From an uncultured Gemmatimonadota bacterium (GTDB lineage Bacteria; Gemmatimonadota; Gemmatimonadetes; Longimicrobiales; Longimicrobiaceae), in contig CADCTW010000203.1 of assembly GCA_902805735.1 (NCBI GenBank), forward strand, positions 31,473-95,472: a DNA stretch of 64,000 nt, given 5' to 3'. Below, one piece after another: positions 50,919-59,273 of the stretch (its first letter is position 1; each line of letters starts with the position of its first letter). The notes beneath the pieces are model-generated. The model was not told where the DNA came from, did no database searches, and was given only the letters and a program-made list of their open reading frames with translations. The position numbers and the translations under genes were made by a program.

Positions 50919-51489
50919 ACAGGGCCTGCGTTTCCGGGTGGGCGGTGCCGCCTTTTCCCGTGATGTGCGTCCAGCGGAGGCGGACCACCTCGCGGAAGAT
51001 GGCGTCCAGATCGCCGGGCATCCGCGCGCGCAGCGACTCCGTGTACTCGGGGTCGAAGGTGCGGCCCGGCTCCAGGAAGTCCGCCAGGTACAGCGCCCGC
51101 CCCAGCCTGCCGAAGCGCGGCGACCCCAGCGTGTGGTACTGGATCGCCTCGCACATCTCCCCGTCCATCTCGTCTTTGAGGCGCACCGCGGCGGCCGGGC
51201 CGTGCAGCAGCTTGCCCGGCAGCGGGCGGAAGAGGAGCGGCACGTGGGGCCGCAGCTCGTCCGGATCGGCCTCGCGCAGCACGTCGTGCAGCCACCCCGT
51301 GGCCGTCCAGCGCGTCACGTCGCGCGGGGGAAGCCCCAGCGCCTGGGCCCATTCGCGCATGAGGGCGGCCACGCGGCCCATGTGGGCGCGGCGCTTGTTC
51401 CCCGCGGCTGCCCACGACGGGAGCTCGCCGCGGGCTGCGGCCTCCACCAGCGGCGACAGGGGTGCGTCAGTCGAACCCGCGGCGGACAT
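50890..51489 (-). CDS. YqeK-like HD hydrolase
   Basis: A 199-residue HD-domain protein. Metal-binding residues appear as HMGRVAAL, WLHDVLRE, KLLHGPAAA and YHTLGSPRF, then LYLADFLEPGRTF, the pattern of YqeK, which hydrolyses Ap4A symmetrically. YqeK is usually beside nadD and rsfS; here it is between a GlmU-like gene and LytR_C. It overlaps the former by 23 bp. Confidence 0.85.
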   Translation of the reverse strand: MSAAGSTDAPLSPLVEAAARGELPSWAAAGNKRRAHMGRVAALMREWAQALGLPPRDVTRWTATGWLHDVLREADPDELRPHVPLLFRPLPGKLLHGPAAAVRLKDEMDGEMCEAIQYHTLGSPRFGRLGRALYLADFLEPGRTFDPEYTESLRARMPGDLDAIFREVVRLRWTHITGKGGTAHPETQALYEQVESEES

Positions 51490-52228
51490 GCGGCTCCAGG
51501 ATGGCTCGGTTGCGTATGGAGGTGTGCGACACGTAGTTGAAGCCCTTCATTTCGACCCCGCTCCCGATCCAGCTGCTGATGACGCGGCAGTACGGGCCGA
51601 TCACCGTTTCGGCGCCCACCGTGGTCTGCCCCTCCAGCACCACGCCGGGGTACACGATGGTGTCGCGGCCGATGCTCACGTCCACGTCCACCAGCACCGT
51701 GTTCGGCATCAGGAAGGTGACGCCGGCCTCCATCAGCCGCAGCACCAGGCGGTCGCGGATGGCGGCGGTGGCGCGCGCCAGCTCGGCCCGGCTGGTCACG
51801 AACGACGCGTCGGGATCGCGGCGCGGCTCCGGGTCGCGGCCGGCGGTGCCGATCAGGCAGGCGACGGGGCGCCCCTGCCCGTCCACCAGGCGGGCGGGCT
51901 CGGCCGCGTCCAGCAGGCGCTGCAGGGCGGGCCCGGCGCACGGGGCGGCGGAGTGCACCTGCAGCATCCAGCCGTCCAGCGGCGGGGGCTCGTCCGGCGG
52001 GGTCACCTGCACGGGCACGGGGATGCCGGCGAACAGGTCCGCGGAGGTCTCGGCGGCCATCACCACCACGATGCGCGCGGGGGCGGGGGTGAGCGAGGCC
52101 AGCGCGTGGGCCGTGTGCCAAACGAGCGGCCTTCCCGCCACCGGGTGCAGGTGCGCGGGAAGGCTGGAGTTCAGCGCGTCGGACCCCGGCTCGGTCAACG
52201 GCAGTACGACACCGGTCCAGGGGCCCAT
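51467..52228 (-). CDS. Degenerate GlmU-like protein (nucleotidyltransferase remnant plus left-handed helix)
   Basis: A 253-residue protein. The N-terminal half recalls a sugar nucleotidyltransferase (SLPAHLHPVAGRPLVWHTAH matches the LPKVLHPLAGRP region of GlmU), but the preceding GxGTRM nucleotide-binding loop is replaced by PLTEPGSDAL, and about half of the domain is missing. The C-terminal ~80 residues form left-handed beta-helix rungs (VSIGRDTIVYPGVVLEGQTT, VGAETVIGPYCRVISS) as in GlmU's acetyltransferase, without the catalytic histidine region. Probably not an active GlmU. Follows panD after 5 bp. Confidence 0.65.
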   Translation of the reverse strand: MGPWTGVVLPLTEPGSDALNSSLPAHLHPVAGRPLVWHTAHALASLTPAPARIVVVMAAETSADLFAGIPVPVQVTPPDEPPPLDGWMLQVHSAAPCAGPALQRLLDAAEPARLVDGQGRPVACLIGTAGRDPEPRRDPDASFVTSRAELARATAAIRDRLVLRLMEAGVTFLMPNTVLVDVDVSIGRDTIVYPGVVLEGQTTVGAETVIGPYCRVISSWIGSGVEMKGFNYVSHTSIRNRAILEPHVRRGFD

Positions 52229-52233
52229 GGCGG

Positions 52234-52608
52234 TCAGGACGGAACGGCCCGCAGCGCGTCGCGCGAGATGCGGTTCTGCTCGTCCACGAAGATGAACTGC
52301 GGGCGGTAGCGTTCCATCTCGGCCTCGTCGTACTGCGCGTAGGAGATCACGATCACCCTGTCGCCGGGGTGCACGAGGCGCGCGGCGGCGCCGTTCAGGC
52401 AGATCTCGCCCTTCCCCGGCACGCCGGGGATGACGTACGTCTCGAAGCGGGCGCCGTTGTTCACGTTCACCACCGAGACCTGCTCGTACTCCAGCAGGTC
52501 CGCGGCTTCCATCAGCACGGGGTCGATGGTGATGGACCCCACGTAGTTGAGATCCGCCCCGGTGACGGTAGCCCGGTGGATCTTGGACTTGCACATGGTG
52601 CGGAGCAT
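52234..52608 (-). CDS. panD: Aspartate 1-decarboxylase
   Basis: A 124-residue pyruvoyl enzyme that makes beta-alanine for pantothenate. The self-cleavage site GS is in YVGSITIDP (Ser near residue 25), with catalytic Lys 9/Tyr 58-type residues in CKSKIHRA and FETYVIPG. It follows panC by 28 bp. Confidence 0.95.
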   Translation of the reverse strand: MLRTMCKSKIHRATVTGADLNYVGSITIDPVLMEAADLLEYEQVSVVNVNNGARFETYVIPGVPGKGEICLNGAAARLVHPGDRVIVISYAQYDEAEMERYRPQFIFVDEQNRISRDALRAVPS

Positions 52609-52636
52609 CGGGAGATCCTTGGTCGTCGAGTGTCGC

Positions 52637-53530
52637 TCAGGGCAGGATCGCGTTGTCGATCAGCCGCGTCTTCCCCACCCGGGCCGCCACGGCCATCACC
52701 GCGCCGCCCGCGGCCCTCTCCACCGGCTCCAGCGTGCGCGCATCGACCACTTCCGCGTACTCGGGCTCCACCCCCGGCACCGCCATGGTGCTCCACAGCG
52801 CGGCCCTCAGCGCGGCCGCCTCCCCCTCGCCCGCCGCCCACAGCGCGCGGGCCCGCTCCAGCCCCCGCGAAAGCGACAGCGCCCTCTCCCGCTCGGACGC
52901 GGAAAGATAAACGTTCCGCGAGCTCATCGCCAAGCCGTCCGCCTCGCGCACGATGGGCGCGACCTCCACCCGCACGGGGATGTCCAGGTCGTCCACCATG
53001 CGGCGGATAAGGGTCGCCTGCTGCAGGTCCTTCTGCCCGAAGACGGCCACGTCCGGCTGGAAGATGCCGAACAGCTTGGCCACCACGGTGAGCACCCCCT
53101 GGAAGTGCCCCGCCCGCGACGCCCCGCACAGCCGCTCCGCCAGCGCCCCCGGCACCACCTGCACGCCCGGCGCGCCGTGCGGGTACATCTCCGCCGCGCC
53201 GGGCGCGAACACCAGATCCGTCCCCCGCGTGGCCGCCAGCTCCAGGTCCCGCTCCAGGTCGCGGGGGTACCGGTCCAGGTCTTCCGCGGGCCCAAACTGC
53301 AGCGGGTTCACGAAGATGGACATCATCACCACGTCCGCCCCCGCCCGCGCCTGGTCCAGCAGCGACAGGTGCCCCTCGTGCAGAAATCCCATCGTGGGCA
53401 CCAGCGCCACCGTCCGCCCGGCACGTCTCGCTTCTCTCACGACTTCCCGCACCTCCGCCCGCGTCCGCACCACCGGCACCCGCGACAGAGCACCCCTCTG
53501 TGTCTCTGTGTCTCTGTGTGAGCCCATCAT
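52637..53530 (-). CDS. panC: Pantothenate synthetase with a repeat-encoded N-terminus
   Basis: A 297-residue enzyme that joins pantoate and beta-alanine. Motifs: [48 protein letters not shown] and SSRNVYL (KMSKS-like). The ATG at 53530 overlaps the panB stop, giving coupling, but the next residues [17 protein letters not shown] are encoded by the palindromic repeat. Homologues begin at about [10 protein letters not shown], so a GTG at 53479 may be the true or original start. Confidence 0.93.
   Translation of the reverse strand: MMGSHRDTETQRGALSRVPVVRTRAEVREVVREARRAGRTVALVPTMGFLHEGHLSLLDQARAGADVVMMSIFVNPLQFGPAEDLDRYPRDLERDLELAATRGTDLVFAPGAAEMYPHGAPGVQVVPGALAERLCGASRAGHFQGVLTVVAKLFGIFQPDVAVFGQKDLQQATLIRRMVDDLDIPVRVEVAPIVREADGLAMSSRNVYLSASERERALSLSRGLERARALWAAGEGEAAALRAALWSTMAVPGVEPEYAEVVDARTLEPVERAAGGAVMAVAARVGKTRLIDNAILP
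53495..53522. repeat. Terminator-like repeat, single arm, at the panB/panC junction
   Basis: Reads CTCTGTGTCTCTGTGTCTCT then GTGTGAG on the plus strand, 4 bp after the panB stop codon. It lies inside panC if panC starts at 53530. Confidence 0.8.
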
Positions 53531-54351
53531 TCGAACGTGTGCTCCGCCGCGGGATACTCGCCCTGCTTCACCGCCTGCACGAACGCGCCGACCCCGGCCG
53601 CCGCGGCGTCGCCGATCTCGGCGAAGCGGCGGAGGAAACGGGGCCGGAACTCCGTGTTGATCCCCAGCATGTCGTGCAGCACCAGCACCTGACCGTCGCA
53701 CCCCACCCCCGCGCCGATGCCGATGGTGGGGATGGAGAGCTCGGCGGTGACCGCCTCGGCCAGCGCGCGGGGCACCAGCTCCAGCACCACGGCGAAGGCG
53801 CCGGCCTCTTCCAGGCGCCGCGCCTCGGCCAGAATGCGCTCGCGCCCCCCGTCGCCCTTCCCCTGCACGCGCACCCCGGTGACGTTCACGGACTGGGGGG
53901 TGAAGCCCAGGTGCCCCATCACGGGGATCCCCGCGCCCACCAGCGCGCTCACCATCGCCGCCATCTCCGGCGAGCCGCCCTCCAGCTTCACGGCGCTGGC
54001 CTGCGTCTCCCTCATCACCCGCCCCGCATTGCGCAGGGTGTCTTCGCGCGAGACGTGGTAGGTGAGGAAGGGGAGGTCCACCACGAGCAGGGCCCGCTCC
54101 ACCCCGCGGCGCACGGCGCGCGCGTGGTGGATCATGTCGTCCAGCGTAACCGGCACCGTGGTGTCCAGGCCGAGCACCACCTGCCCCAGCGAATCCCCCA
54201 CCAGCACGACTTCTACGCCCGCGCGGTCCACCACGCGGGCAAAGAGGTAGTCGTACGCGGTGAGCGCGGCGATCTTGTCGCCGCGGCGCTTCATCTCACG
54301 GAGGTCGCCGGTCGTGACCCTCCGGGCGCCGTTCCCGCTTTGCGTGGACAT
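53527..54351 (-). CDS. panB: Ketopantoate hydroxymethyltransferase
   Basis: A 274-residue enzyme for the first committed step of pantothenate synthesis. Motifs: ALTAYDYLFARVVDRAGVEV, LVGDSLGQVVLG, VKLEGG, GHLGFTPQ, IPTIGIGAGVGCDGQVLVLHD, all normal. Start ATG at 54351 with AAAGGTG upstream. First gene of the panBCD operon. Confidence 0.96.
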   Translation of the reverse strand: MSTQSGNGARRVTTGDLREMKRRGDKIAALTAYDYLFARVVDRAGVEVVLVGDSLGQVVLGLDTTVPVTLDDMIHHARAVRRGVERALLVVDLPFLTYHVSREDTLRNAGRVMRETQASAVKLEGGSPEMAAMVSALVGAGIPVMGHLGFTPQSVNVTGVRVQGKGDGGRERILAEARRLEEAGAFAVVLELVPRALAEAVTAELSIPTIGIGAGVGCDGQVLVLHDMLGINTEFRPRFLRRFAEIGDAAAAGVGAFVQAVKQGEYPAAEHTFE

Positions 54352-54456
54352 CTGCACCTTTCTCCCCGGCCCGGCCGTCGCCAGGCGCCACCGGGCCGAA
54401 ATGCGGTCCAAAATCAGCGGGTTGACGTGGCGGGAAGCTAATCGGATCTTGAAGGG

Positions 54457-56121
54457 GTGTCAAACGCCGTCCGCTTCGATCCGCCGCTCGTCCGTGCCCT
54501 CGCGGCGGAGCTGGACGCCCTCCTCGCGGGGCGCCCGGCTCACCCCGCGCCGGTCTTCGACAGGGACCTCTCCGCTCTCCTCCTGCTGGACGGCGGCGAA
54601 GCCCTGCGCTGGGACCTGCACCCCACGCGCGGCTGGGTCTCGCTCGTCCCCCGCCCCGAGGGCTTCGAGGCGTATGCCCCGGAAGCGCGCATCGTGCGCG
54701 TGGCCGCGGCGCCGGACGAGCGCCTCCTGCGCATCGAGCTGCAGGAGGGGAACCGCTTCCGCGGCGGTGCGCGCTCCCTTCTCTTCGAGCTGCACACCAA
54801 CCAGTGGAACGCGCTGCTGGTGGACGGCGCGGACCGCCGCATCGTGTCCGTGCTGCGCAGCCGCGAGGCGGGTGGGCGCCGCCTGTTCGCGGGCGAGGTG
54901 TACGCGCCTCCCCCGCCCAGCTCGCGCCTGTCCGCCCGCGCCGCCGAGCGCGACCGGCTGCGCGTGGAGTGGCACGTCCACCTGGCCCTCGTGCCACCGG
55001 AGGAGCGCCGCGTGGAGCTGCTGCGCGCCTTCGCGGACGCCAGCCCGCTGAACGCCGGCTCCATCCTGGGAGATGCGGCCACCTCGCCGGACCCGGCGCT
55101 GCTGGACCCGGCCTTCGAGCGCTGGTGGGCGCTGCACACCGCGCGCGAGCGCCGCCCCGTGCTCCTGGAGCTGAGCCGCGGCAAACAGCCGTATCCCTTC
55201 CCGCTGGAGGGGGTGCCCGCGGCGCCCTACCCCACCCTGCTCGCCGCGTGGGCCACGTTGGTCACGCAGGACGAGGTGCCGGGGCGGGAGCAGGAGGTGG
55301 CGCGCCTCCTGGTCCGTGCCCGGCGGCGCCTGGAGGGCGCCCGCCGCCGCGCCGCCAAGCTGTACCAGGAGCTGCAGGGCGTGGCCGCCGCGGAGCCCCT
55401 GCGCGCCCGCGGCGACCTGCTGCTGGCCAACCTGCACCGCGTGCAGCACGGCGCGTCGCGGGTGACGGTGTACGACCACGACGGCCGCAGGATCAAGATC
55501 CCGGTGGACCCCGCCCTGCGCCCGCACGAGAACGCCAACCGCTGGTTCGAGGAAGCGCGCCGCCTGGACCGCATCGCCGAGCGCATCCCCGGCCTCATCG
55601 AGCGCGCCGAGGCCGAGGTGCGCCGCTGGGAAGAGGGGATCGCCGTCGCCGAGCAGGGCGAGCCGCCCGCCTGGATGGAAGCCGCCCTGCGCCGCGCCGA
55701 GCACCGCCAAGCCAGGAGCCCGGCGCAGGCGCGCGAGCGCAAGCCGTACCGCGTCTACCGCACCTCCGGCGGGCTGGAGGTGCGCGTGGGCCGCACGCGC
55801 GAGGACAACGACCGCCTCACCTTCCGCCACGCCTCGCTGGGCGACGTGTGGCTCCATGCGCGCTCCGTACCCGGCAGCCACGTCGTCCTCCGCTGGAGCG
55901 ACGAGGGCGCCCCCCCGGCCCGCGACCTGGAAGAGGCCGCGACGCTGGCCGCCTGGCACAGCAAGGCCCGCTCCTCCGGCACCGTGGCGGTGGACTGGAC
56001 GCGCCGCCGCTACGTCCGCAAGCCCCGCGGCGCCCCCCCCGGCCGCGTCAGCATCCTCCAGGCGAAGACCGTCTTCGTATCACCCGACGCGGAAACGGAG
56101 GAGCGGCTCAGGGAGGAGTGA
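54457..56121 (+). CDS. NFACT-family RNA-binding protein (RqcH/FbpA-like)
   Basis: A 554-residue protein with NFACT-N (about 1-200), a long coiled coil (about 275-425; EQEVARLLVRARRRLEGARR, AERIPGLIERAEAEVRRWEE) and a C-terminal NFACT-R domain (PYRVYRTSGGLEVRVGRTRE, NDRLTFRHASLGDVWLHARS). Bacterial RqcH adds alanine tails to stalled nascent chains; NFACT-R binds ribosome/RNA. The N-terminal domain is diverged and the catalytic residues could not be confirmed. It diverges from panB and converges on the MCP gene. Confidence 0.88.
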   Translation: MSNAVRFDPPLVRALAAELDALLAGRPAHPAPVFDRDLSALLLLDGGEALRWDLHPTRGWVSLVPRPEGFEAYAPEARIVRVAAAPDERLLRIELQEGNRFRGGARSLLFELHTNQWNALLVDGADRRIVSVLRSREAGGRRLFAGEVYAPPPPSSRLSARAAERDRLRVEWHVHLALVPPEERRVELLRAFADASPLNAGSILGDAATSPDPALLDPAFERWWALHTARERRPVLLELSRGKQPYPFPLEGVPAAPYPTLLAAWATLVTQDEVPGREQEVARLLVRARRRLEGARRRAAKLYQELQGVAAAEPLRARGDLLLANLHRVQHGASRVTVYDHDGRRIKIPVDPALRPHENANRWFEEARRLDRIAERIPGLIERAEAEVRRWEEGIAVAEQGEPPAWMEAALRRAEHRQARSPAQARERKPYRVYRTSGGLEVRVGRTREDNDRLTFRHASLGDVWLHARSVPGSHVVLRWSDEGAPPARDLEEAATLAAWHSKARSSGTVAVDWTRRRYVRKPRGAPPGRVSILQAKTVFVSPDAETEERLREE

Positions 56122-56130
56122 GCGCGCTGC

Positions 56131-56330
56131 GGCCCTCACCCTCTCCCGATAACAGGAGAGGGTGCCCCTCTCGTTATCAGGAGAGGGGGCGATTTCCACG
56201 CATCCACGCGCGAGGGCCCCCGCAGGAACCGCAACCCGCCACCCGGCCGATCCCCACCCACGCACGGATCCGTGGAAATCGCCCCCCTCTCCCGTTATCG
56301 GGAGAGCGGGGGTCGGGGGGGTGAGGGCCT
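56131..56330. repeat. GGGAGAGGGG-type repeat, second large inverted pair
   Basis: Copies in opposite orientation at 56131-56205 and 56262-56330 share GGGGGCGATTTCCACGC/ GTGGAAATCGCCCCC ends and CTCTCCCGTTATCGGGAGAG cores; an extra dyad CTCTCGTTATCAGGAGAG lies in the left copy. Same family as 39596-39777. It makes a ~200-bp structure at the NFACT/MCP convergent junction. Confidence 0.75.
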
Positions 56331-56347
56331 CTGTGCCTCTGTGTGAG
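56331..56347. repeat. Terminator-like repeat, short fragment
   Basis: TCTGTGCCTCTGTGTGAG-type fragment 2 bp from the MCP gene's stop codon, attached to the end of the larger inverted pair. Confidence 0.6.
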
Positions 56348-56348
56348 C

Positions 56349-58457
56349 TCAGGCGCCCATCTCGTTGAACCGCGCGATGTACGCGTTCAGGCGAATCGAA
56401 ACCGTGCCCAGGGCCGACACCGCGCGCTCCACTTCGACCAGCGTGTCGGCCTGCTCGCGGGCCGCGGCGGCGACGCTGGAGGCGCCCCCGCCGTTCTGGT
56501 CGGCCAGCTCGGCGATGGTGCCGATCTCGCCCAGGAGGCCGGCCAGGCGCCGGCGCTGCTCCTCCGCGCGCTCCGCCATGCTGGTGGTGAGGCGCGCCGA
56601 CTCGCCCGCGGCGGTCACGATGCGCTCTACCGAGTCCAGCGCCGTGCGCGAAAGGTCGCCCACGCCGGACACGCGCTCGGAGCCGTTCTGCATGCGGCCC
56701 AGGGCGGAGTGCACCTGCTCGCGCACCGAGTCCACCACGCCGCGGGCCTCCTGCGCGGCGCGGGCGCTGCTGTCGGCCAGGTTGCGCACCTCGTCCGCCA
56801 CCACGGCGAAGCCACGGCCGTGCTCGCCCGCGCGCGCGGCCTCGATGGCGGCGTTCAGGGCCAGCAGGTTGGTCTGGTCCGCGATCTGGCGGATGGTGCC
56901 CACCAGCGAGGAGATGCGGTCGGAGGCGCGGGAGAGCGCGGCCAGCTCCTGCGCCTCCAGGTCCACGAAGTCGCGCAGCTCCACCAGCCGCCCGATCGCC
57001 TCCTCGATGGCGCCGCGGTTCTCCACCGCCAGGCGCCCCGTGTCGCGGCTGGTTTCGGCCGACGAGCGGGCGTCGCGCGCCATCTCCTCCGCCTCGGCGG
57101 TGAGCTGGGCGGCCACCTCGCGCCCGCGCGCCGTGCGCTCGCCCTGGTCCGCCACCTGCTCGCCCATGCGCGCGGCGTGCTCGGCCACCTCCACCCCCGA
57201 GGTGCGCAGCTCGGCCAGGCGCCCGCCCAGCTCGCGGAGCTGCCCGTCCACCTCGCCGGCGCTCTGCGTCATGGGGCGCACCAGCGAGTCGAGCTGCAGG
57301 GCGAGCGACACCTGGCGGCCGAAGCGCTCGATCAGCCGCACCTCGTTGGGCCCGTACGCGTGCGGCCGGTGGTGCGCCACCTCCAGCACCCCCAGCACCG
57401 TGCGCCCGTACTGCAGCGGCTGCAGGACCACCGAGCGCGCGCCCTCGTCCGGCATGCGCCCGTCGCGGCGCAGGTCGGTGATCACGATGGCCTCGTCGTG
57501 GCGCGCGGCCTCGGCGCGCAGGCCGTTCACCGAGAGCTGCGCGTCGTGCACGGGGTAGATGGGGTTGAGCCCGTCGCCGTCGCCGGCGTAGATGCGCAGC
57601 CACTTCCACTCCACCAGCCGCCCGGCGAGCTGCTCGATCTGGCGCAGCGAGTCGGCCAGCGTCATCCCGGCGGCGATCACGGCCTCCATCGCCACCACCT
57701 TGCGCAGCTCCTCGCTGGCGATCGCCTCCACCACCAGGGCGCGCGCCAGCAGCCCGGCGAACACCACGAACGCCAGGATGAAGGCCCACCCCAGGTTGTC
57801 GCGGTAGCTGGTGAGCGCCGCGGAAACGGAGAGCGCCGCGATGATCCCCAGGAAGGTGGAGATCACCTCGTAGCGGAAGATGATCATCCACTCCGCGCTG
57901 GTCAGCTTCCCCCGGTACGCCAGCGAAAAGTAGAAGAGCCCCCGGCTGGCGACGAAGTACGCGATGAAGAAGGCGACCAGGGAGGGGACCCACTCCGCCG
58001 AGATGGTGGTGTCCGGCGCGCCGAAGCCGCCCGGGTACCCGCGCTCGCGGATCGCCTCCACCGCCACGAAGACGCCCGCCCCCGCGATGGCCGCCAGCGC
58101 CTCGCGCCCGGCGTTGATGGTGGCCGGCACCAGCCCTTTCCGGCGCAGCGCGTCCGCCACCACGGTGCCCAGGTACGCGGCGAGGACGGCGGCCGCCGGC
58201 TCCCCCATCAGCACCAGCGGCGCCACCGGGACCACCGTCATGGTGACGTACGAGTACTTGGAGAGCGGCACCGCACCCATGCGCAGCGCAGCCACCGCCC
58301 CCGCCGCCAGGAGCGCCGCCACCCACGAGGCGGTGGAGGCCGGCGGGCGCCAGAGCACGACGGCCAGCGCCAGCAGCGCGCCGGCGTACTGCACCGCCCG
58401 CGCGTACCCGGAGAGCACGCGCACCATCAGCGGCGAAAGAGCGCTCTCGCCCGGCAT
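56349..58457 (-). CDS. Membrane receptor with GAF and MCP signalling domains
   Basis: A 702-residue protein. Residues 1-255 contain about seven to eight spans with no periplasmic sensor loop (e.g. [40 protein letters not shown]). A GAF-like domain follows (about 265-405; [20 protein letters not shown]), then a chemoreceptor signalling coiled coil with the hairpin tip [20 protein letters not shown] and [20 protein letters not shown]. No HAMP is clear. No CheA, CheW or CheB/R genes are in the window. It starts 3 bp after trpA and is probably in its operon. Confidence 0.82.
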   Translation of the reverse strand: MPGESALSPLMVRVLSGYARAVQYAGALLALAVVLWRPPASTASWVAALLAAGAVAALRMGAVPLSKYSYVTMTVVPVAPLVLMGEPAAAVLAAYLGTVVADALRRKGLVPATINAGREALAAIAGAGVFVAVEAIRERGYPGGFGAPDTTISAEWVPSLVAFFIAYFVASRGLFYFSLAYRGKLTSAEWMIIFRYEVISTFLGIIAALSVSAALTSYRDNLGWAFILAFVVFAGLLARALVVEAIASEELRKVVAMEAVIAAGMTLADSLRQIEQLAGRLVEWKWLRIYAGDGDGLNPIYPVHDAQLSVNGLRAEAARHDEAIVITDLRRDGRMPDEGARSVVLQPLQYGRTVLGVLEVAHHRPHAYGPNEVRLIERFGRQVSLALQLDSLVRPMTQSAGEVDGQLRELGGRLAELRTSGVEVAEHAARMGEQVADQGERTARGREVAAQLTAEAEEMARDARSSAETSRDTGRLAVENRGAIEEAIGRLVELRDFVDLEAQELAALSRASDRISSLVGTIRQIADQTNLLALNAAIEAARAGEHGRGFAVVADEVRNLADSSARAAQEARGVVDSVREQVHSALGRMQNGSERVSGVGDLSRTALDSVERIVTAAGESARLTTSMAERAEEQRRRLAGLLGEIGTIAELADQNGGGASSVAAAAREQADTLVEVERAVSALGTVSIRLNAYIARFNEMGA

Positions 58458-58460
58458 GGG

Positions 58461-59273
58461 TCAGCCGGCCCGCTGCGTGGCCGCGCGCAGGCCGCGAACC
58501 AGCGGGCGCGCTCCCTCCACACCCTCGCGCCCCAGCAGGTCCACCAGCGCGCTCCCCACCACCACCCCGTCCGCGCAGGCGGCGACCACCGCGGCCTGCT
58601 CGGGGGTGGAGATGCCGAAGCCCACCGCCACCGGCACCTCCGTGACGGCGCGCACGGCCGCGACCTCGGCCGCCAGCCCCGCGGCCAGGGTGGTCTGCGC
58701 CCCCGTGACCCCGGTGCGCGAGACGTAGTAGAGGAAGCCGCGCGAGGCCGCCGCGATCACGCGCACCCGCTCGGGGCGCGTGGTGGGGGCGATCAGGCGG
58801 ATCAGGTCCAGCGGCGACTCCGCGAAGCGCTCCTCCAGCTCGGGGTCGGAGCCCACGGGGAGGTCCGTGACCAGCACGCCCTGCGCGCCGGCGGCGGCCG
58901 CGTCTTCCAGGAAGCGGGCGAGGCCGTGGCGCAGGATGGGGTTCAGGTAGGTGAAGAGCACCACCGGCGTGTCGTGCGTCTGCCGGAACTCGGCGAGGCG
59001 CGCCAGCGTCCAGCGCAGGTCCACCCCCTGCTCGATGGCCTGGAAGGAGGAGCGCTGGATGGTGGGGCCGTCCGCCAGCGGGTCGCTGAAGGGGACGCCC
59101 AGCTCGATCACGTCCGCTCCCTCTTCGGCGAGCATGCGCAGCAGGTGGGGGGTGTCTGCCGGGGAGGGGTGTCCTGCGGTCACGTAGGGGACCAGGGCGG
59201 CACGGCCCTGGGCGCGGCAGGCGGCGAATGCGTCCGCCAGGGTCGTTCGCTCAGACGAAATAGTCGCCGACAT
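58461..59273 (-). CDS. trpA: Tryptophan synthase alpha chain
   Basis: A 270-residue TIM barrel that cleaves indole-glycerol phosphate. Catalytic Glu in VIELGVPFSDP and Asp in PLADGPTIQ are present, with GFGISTPEQ and VVVGSALVDLL phosphate sites. It overlaps the HD-GYP gene upstream by 23 bp, so it is translated as a downstream member of the HEAT-HD-GYP unit rather than directly after trpB. Confidence 0.96.
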   Translation of the reverse strand: MSATISSERTTLADAFAACRAQGRAALVPYVTAGHPSPADTPHLLRMLAEEGADVIELGVPFSDPLADGPTIQRSSFQAIEQGVDLRWTLARLAEFRQTHDTPVVLFTYLNPILRHGLARFLEDAAAAGAQGVLVTDLPVGSDPELEERFAESPLDLIRLIAPTTRPERVRVIAAASRGFLYYVSRTGVTGAQTTLAAGLAAEVAAVRAVTEVPVAVGFGISTPEQAAVVAACADGVVVGSALVDLLGREGVEGARPLVRGLRAATQRAG

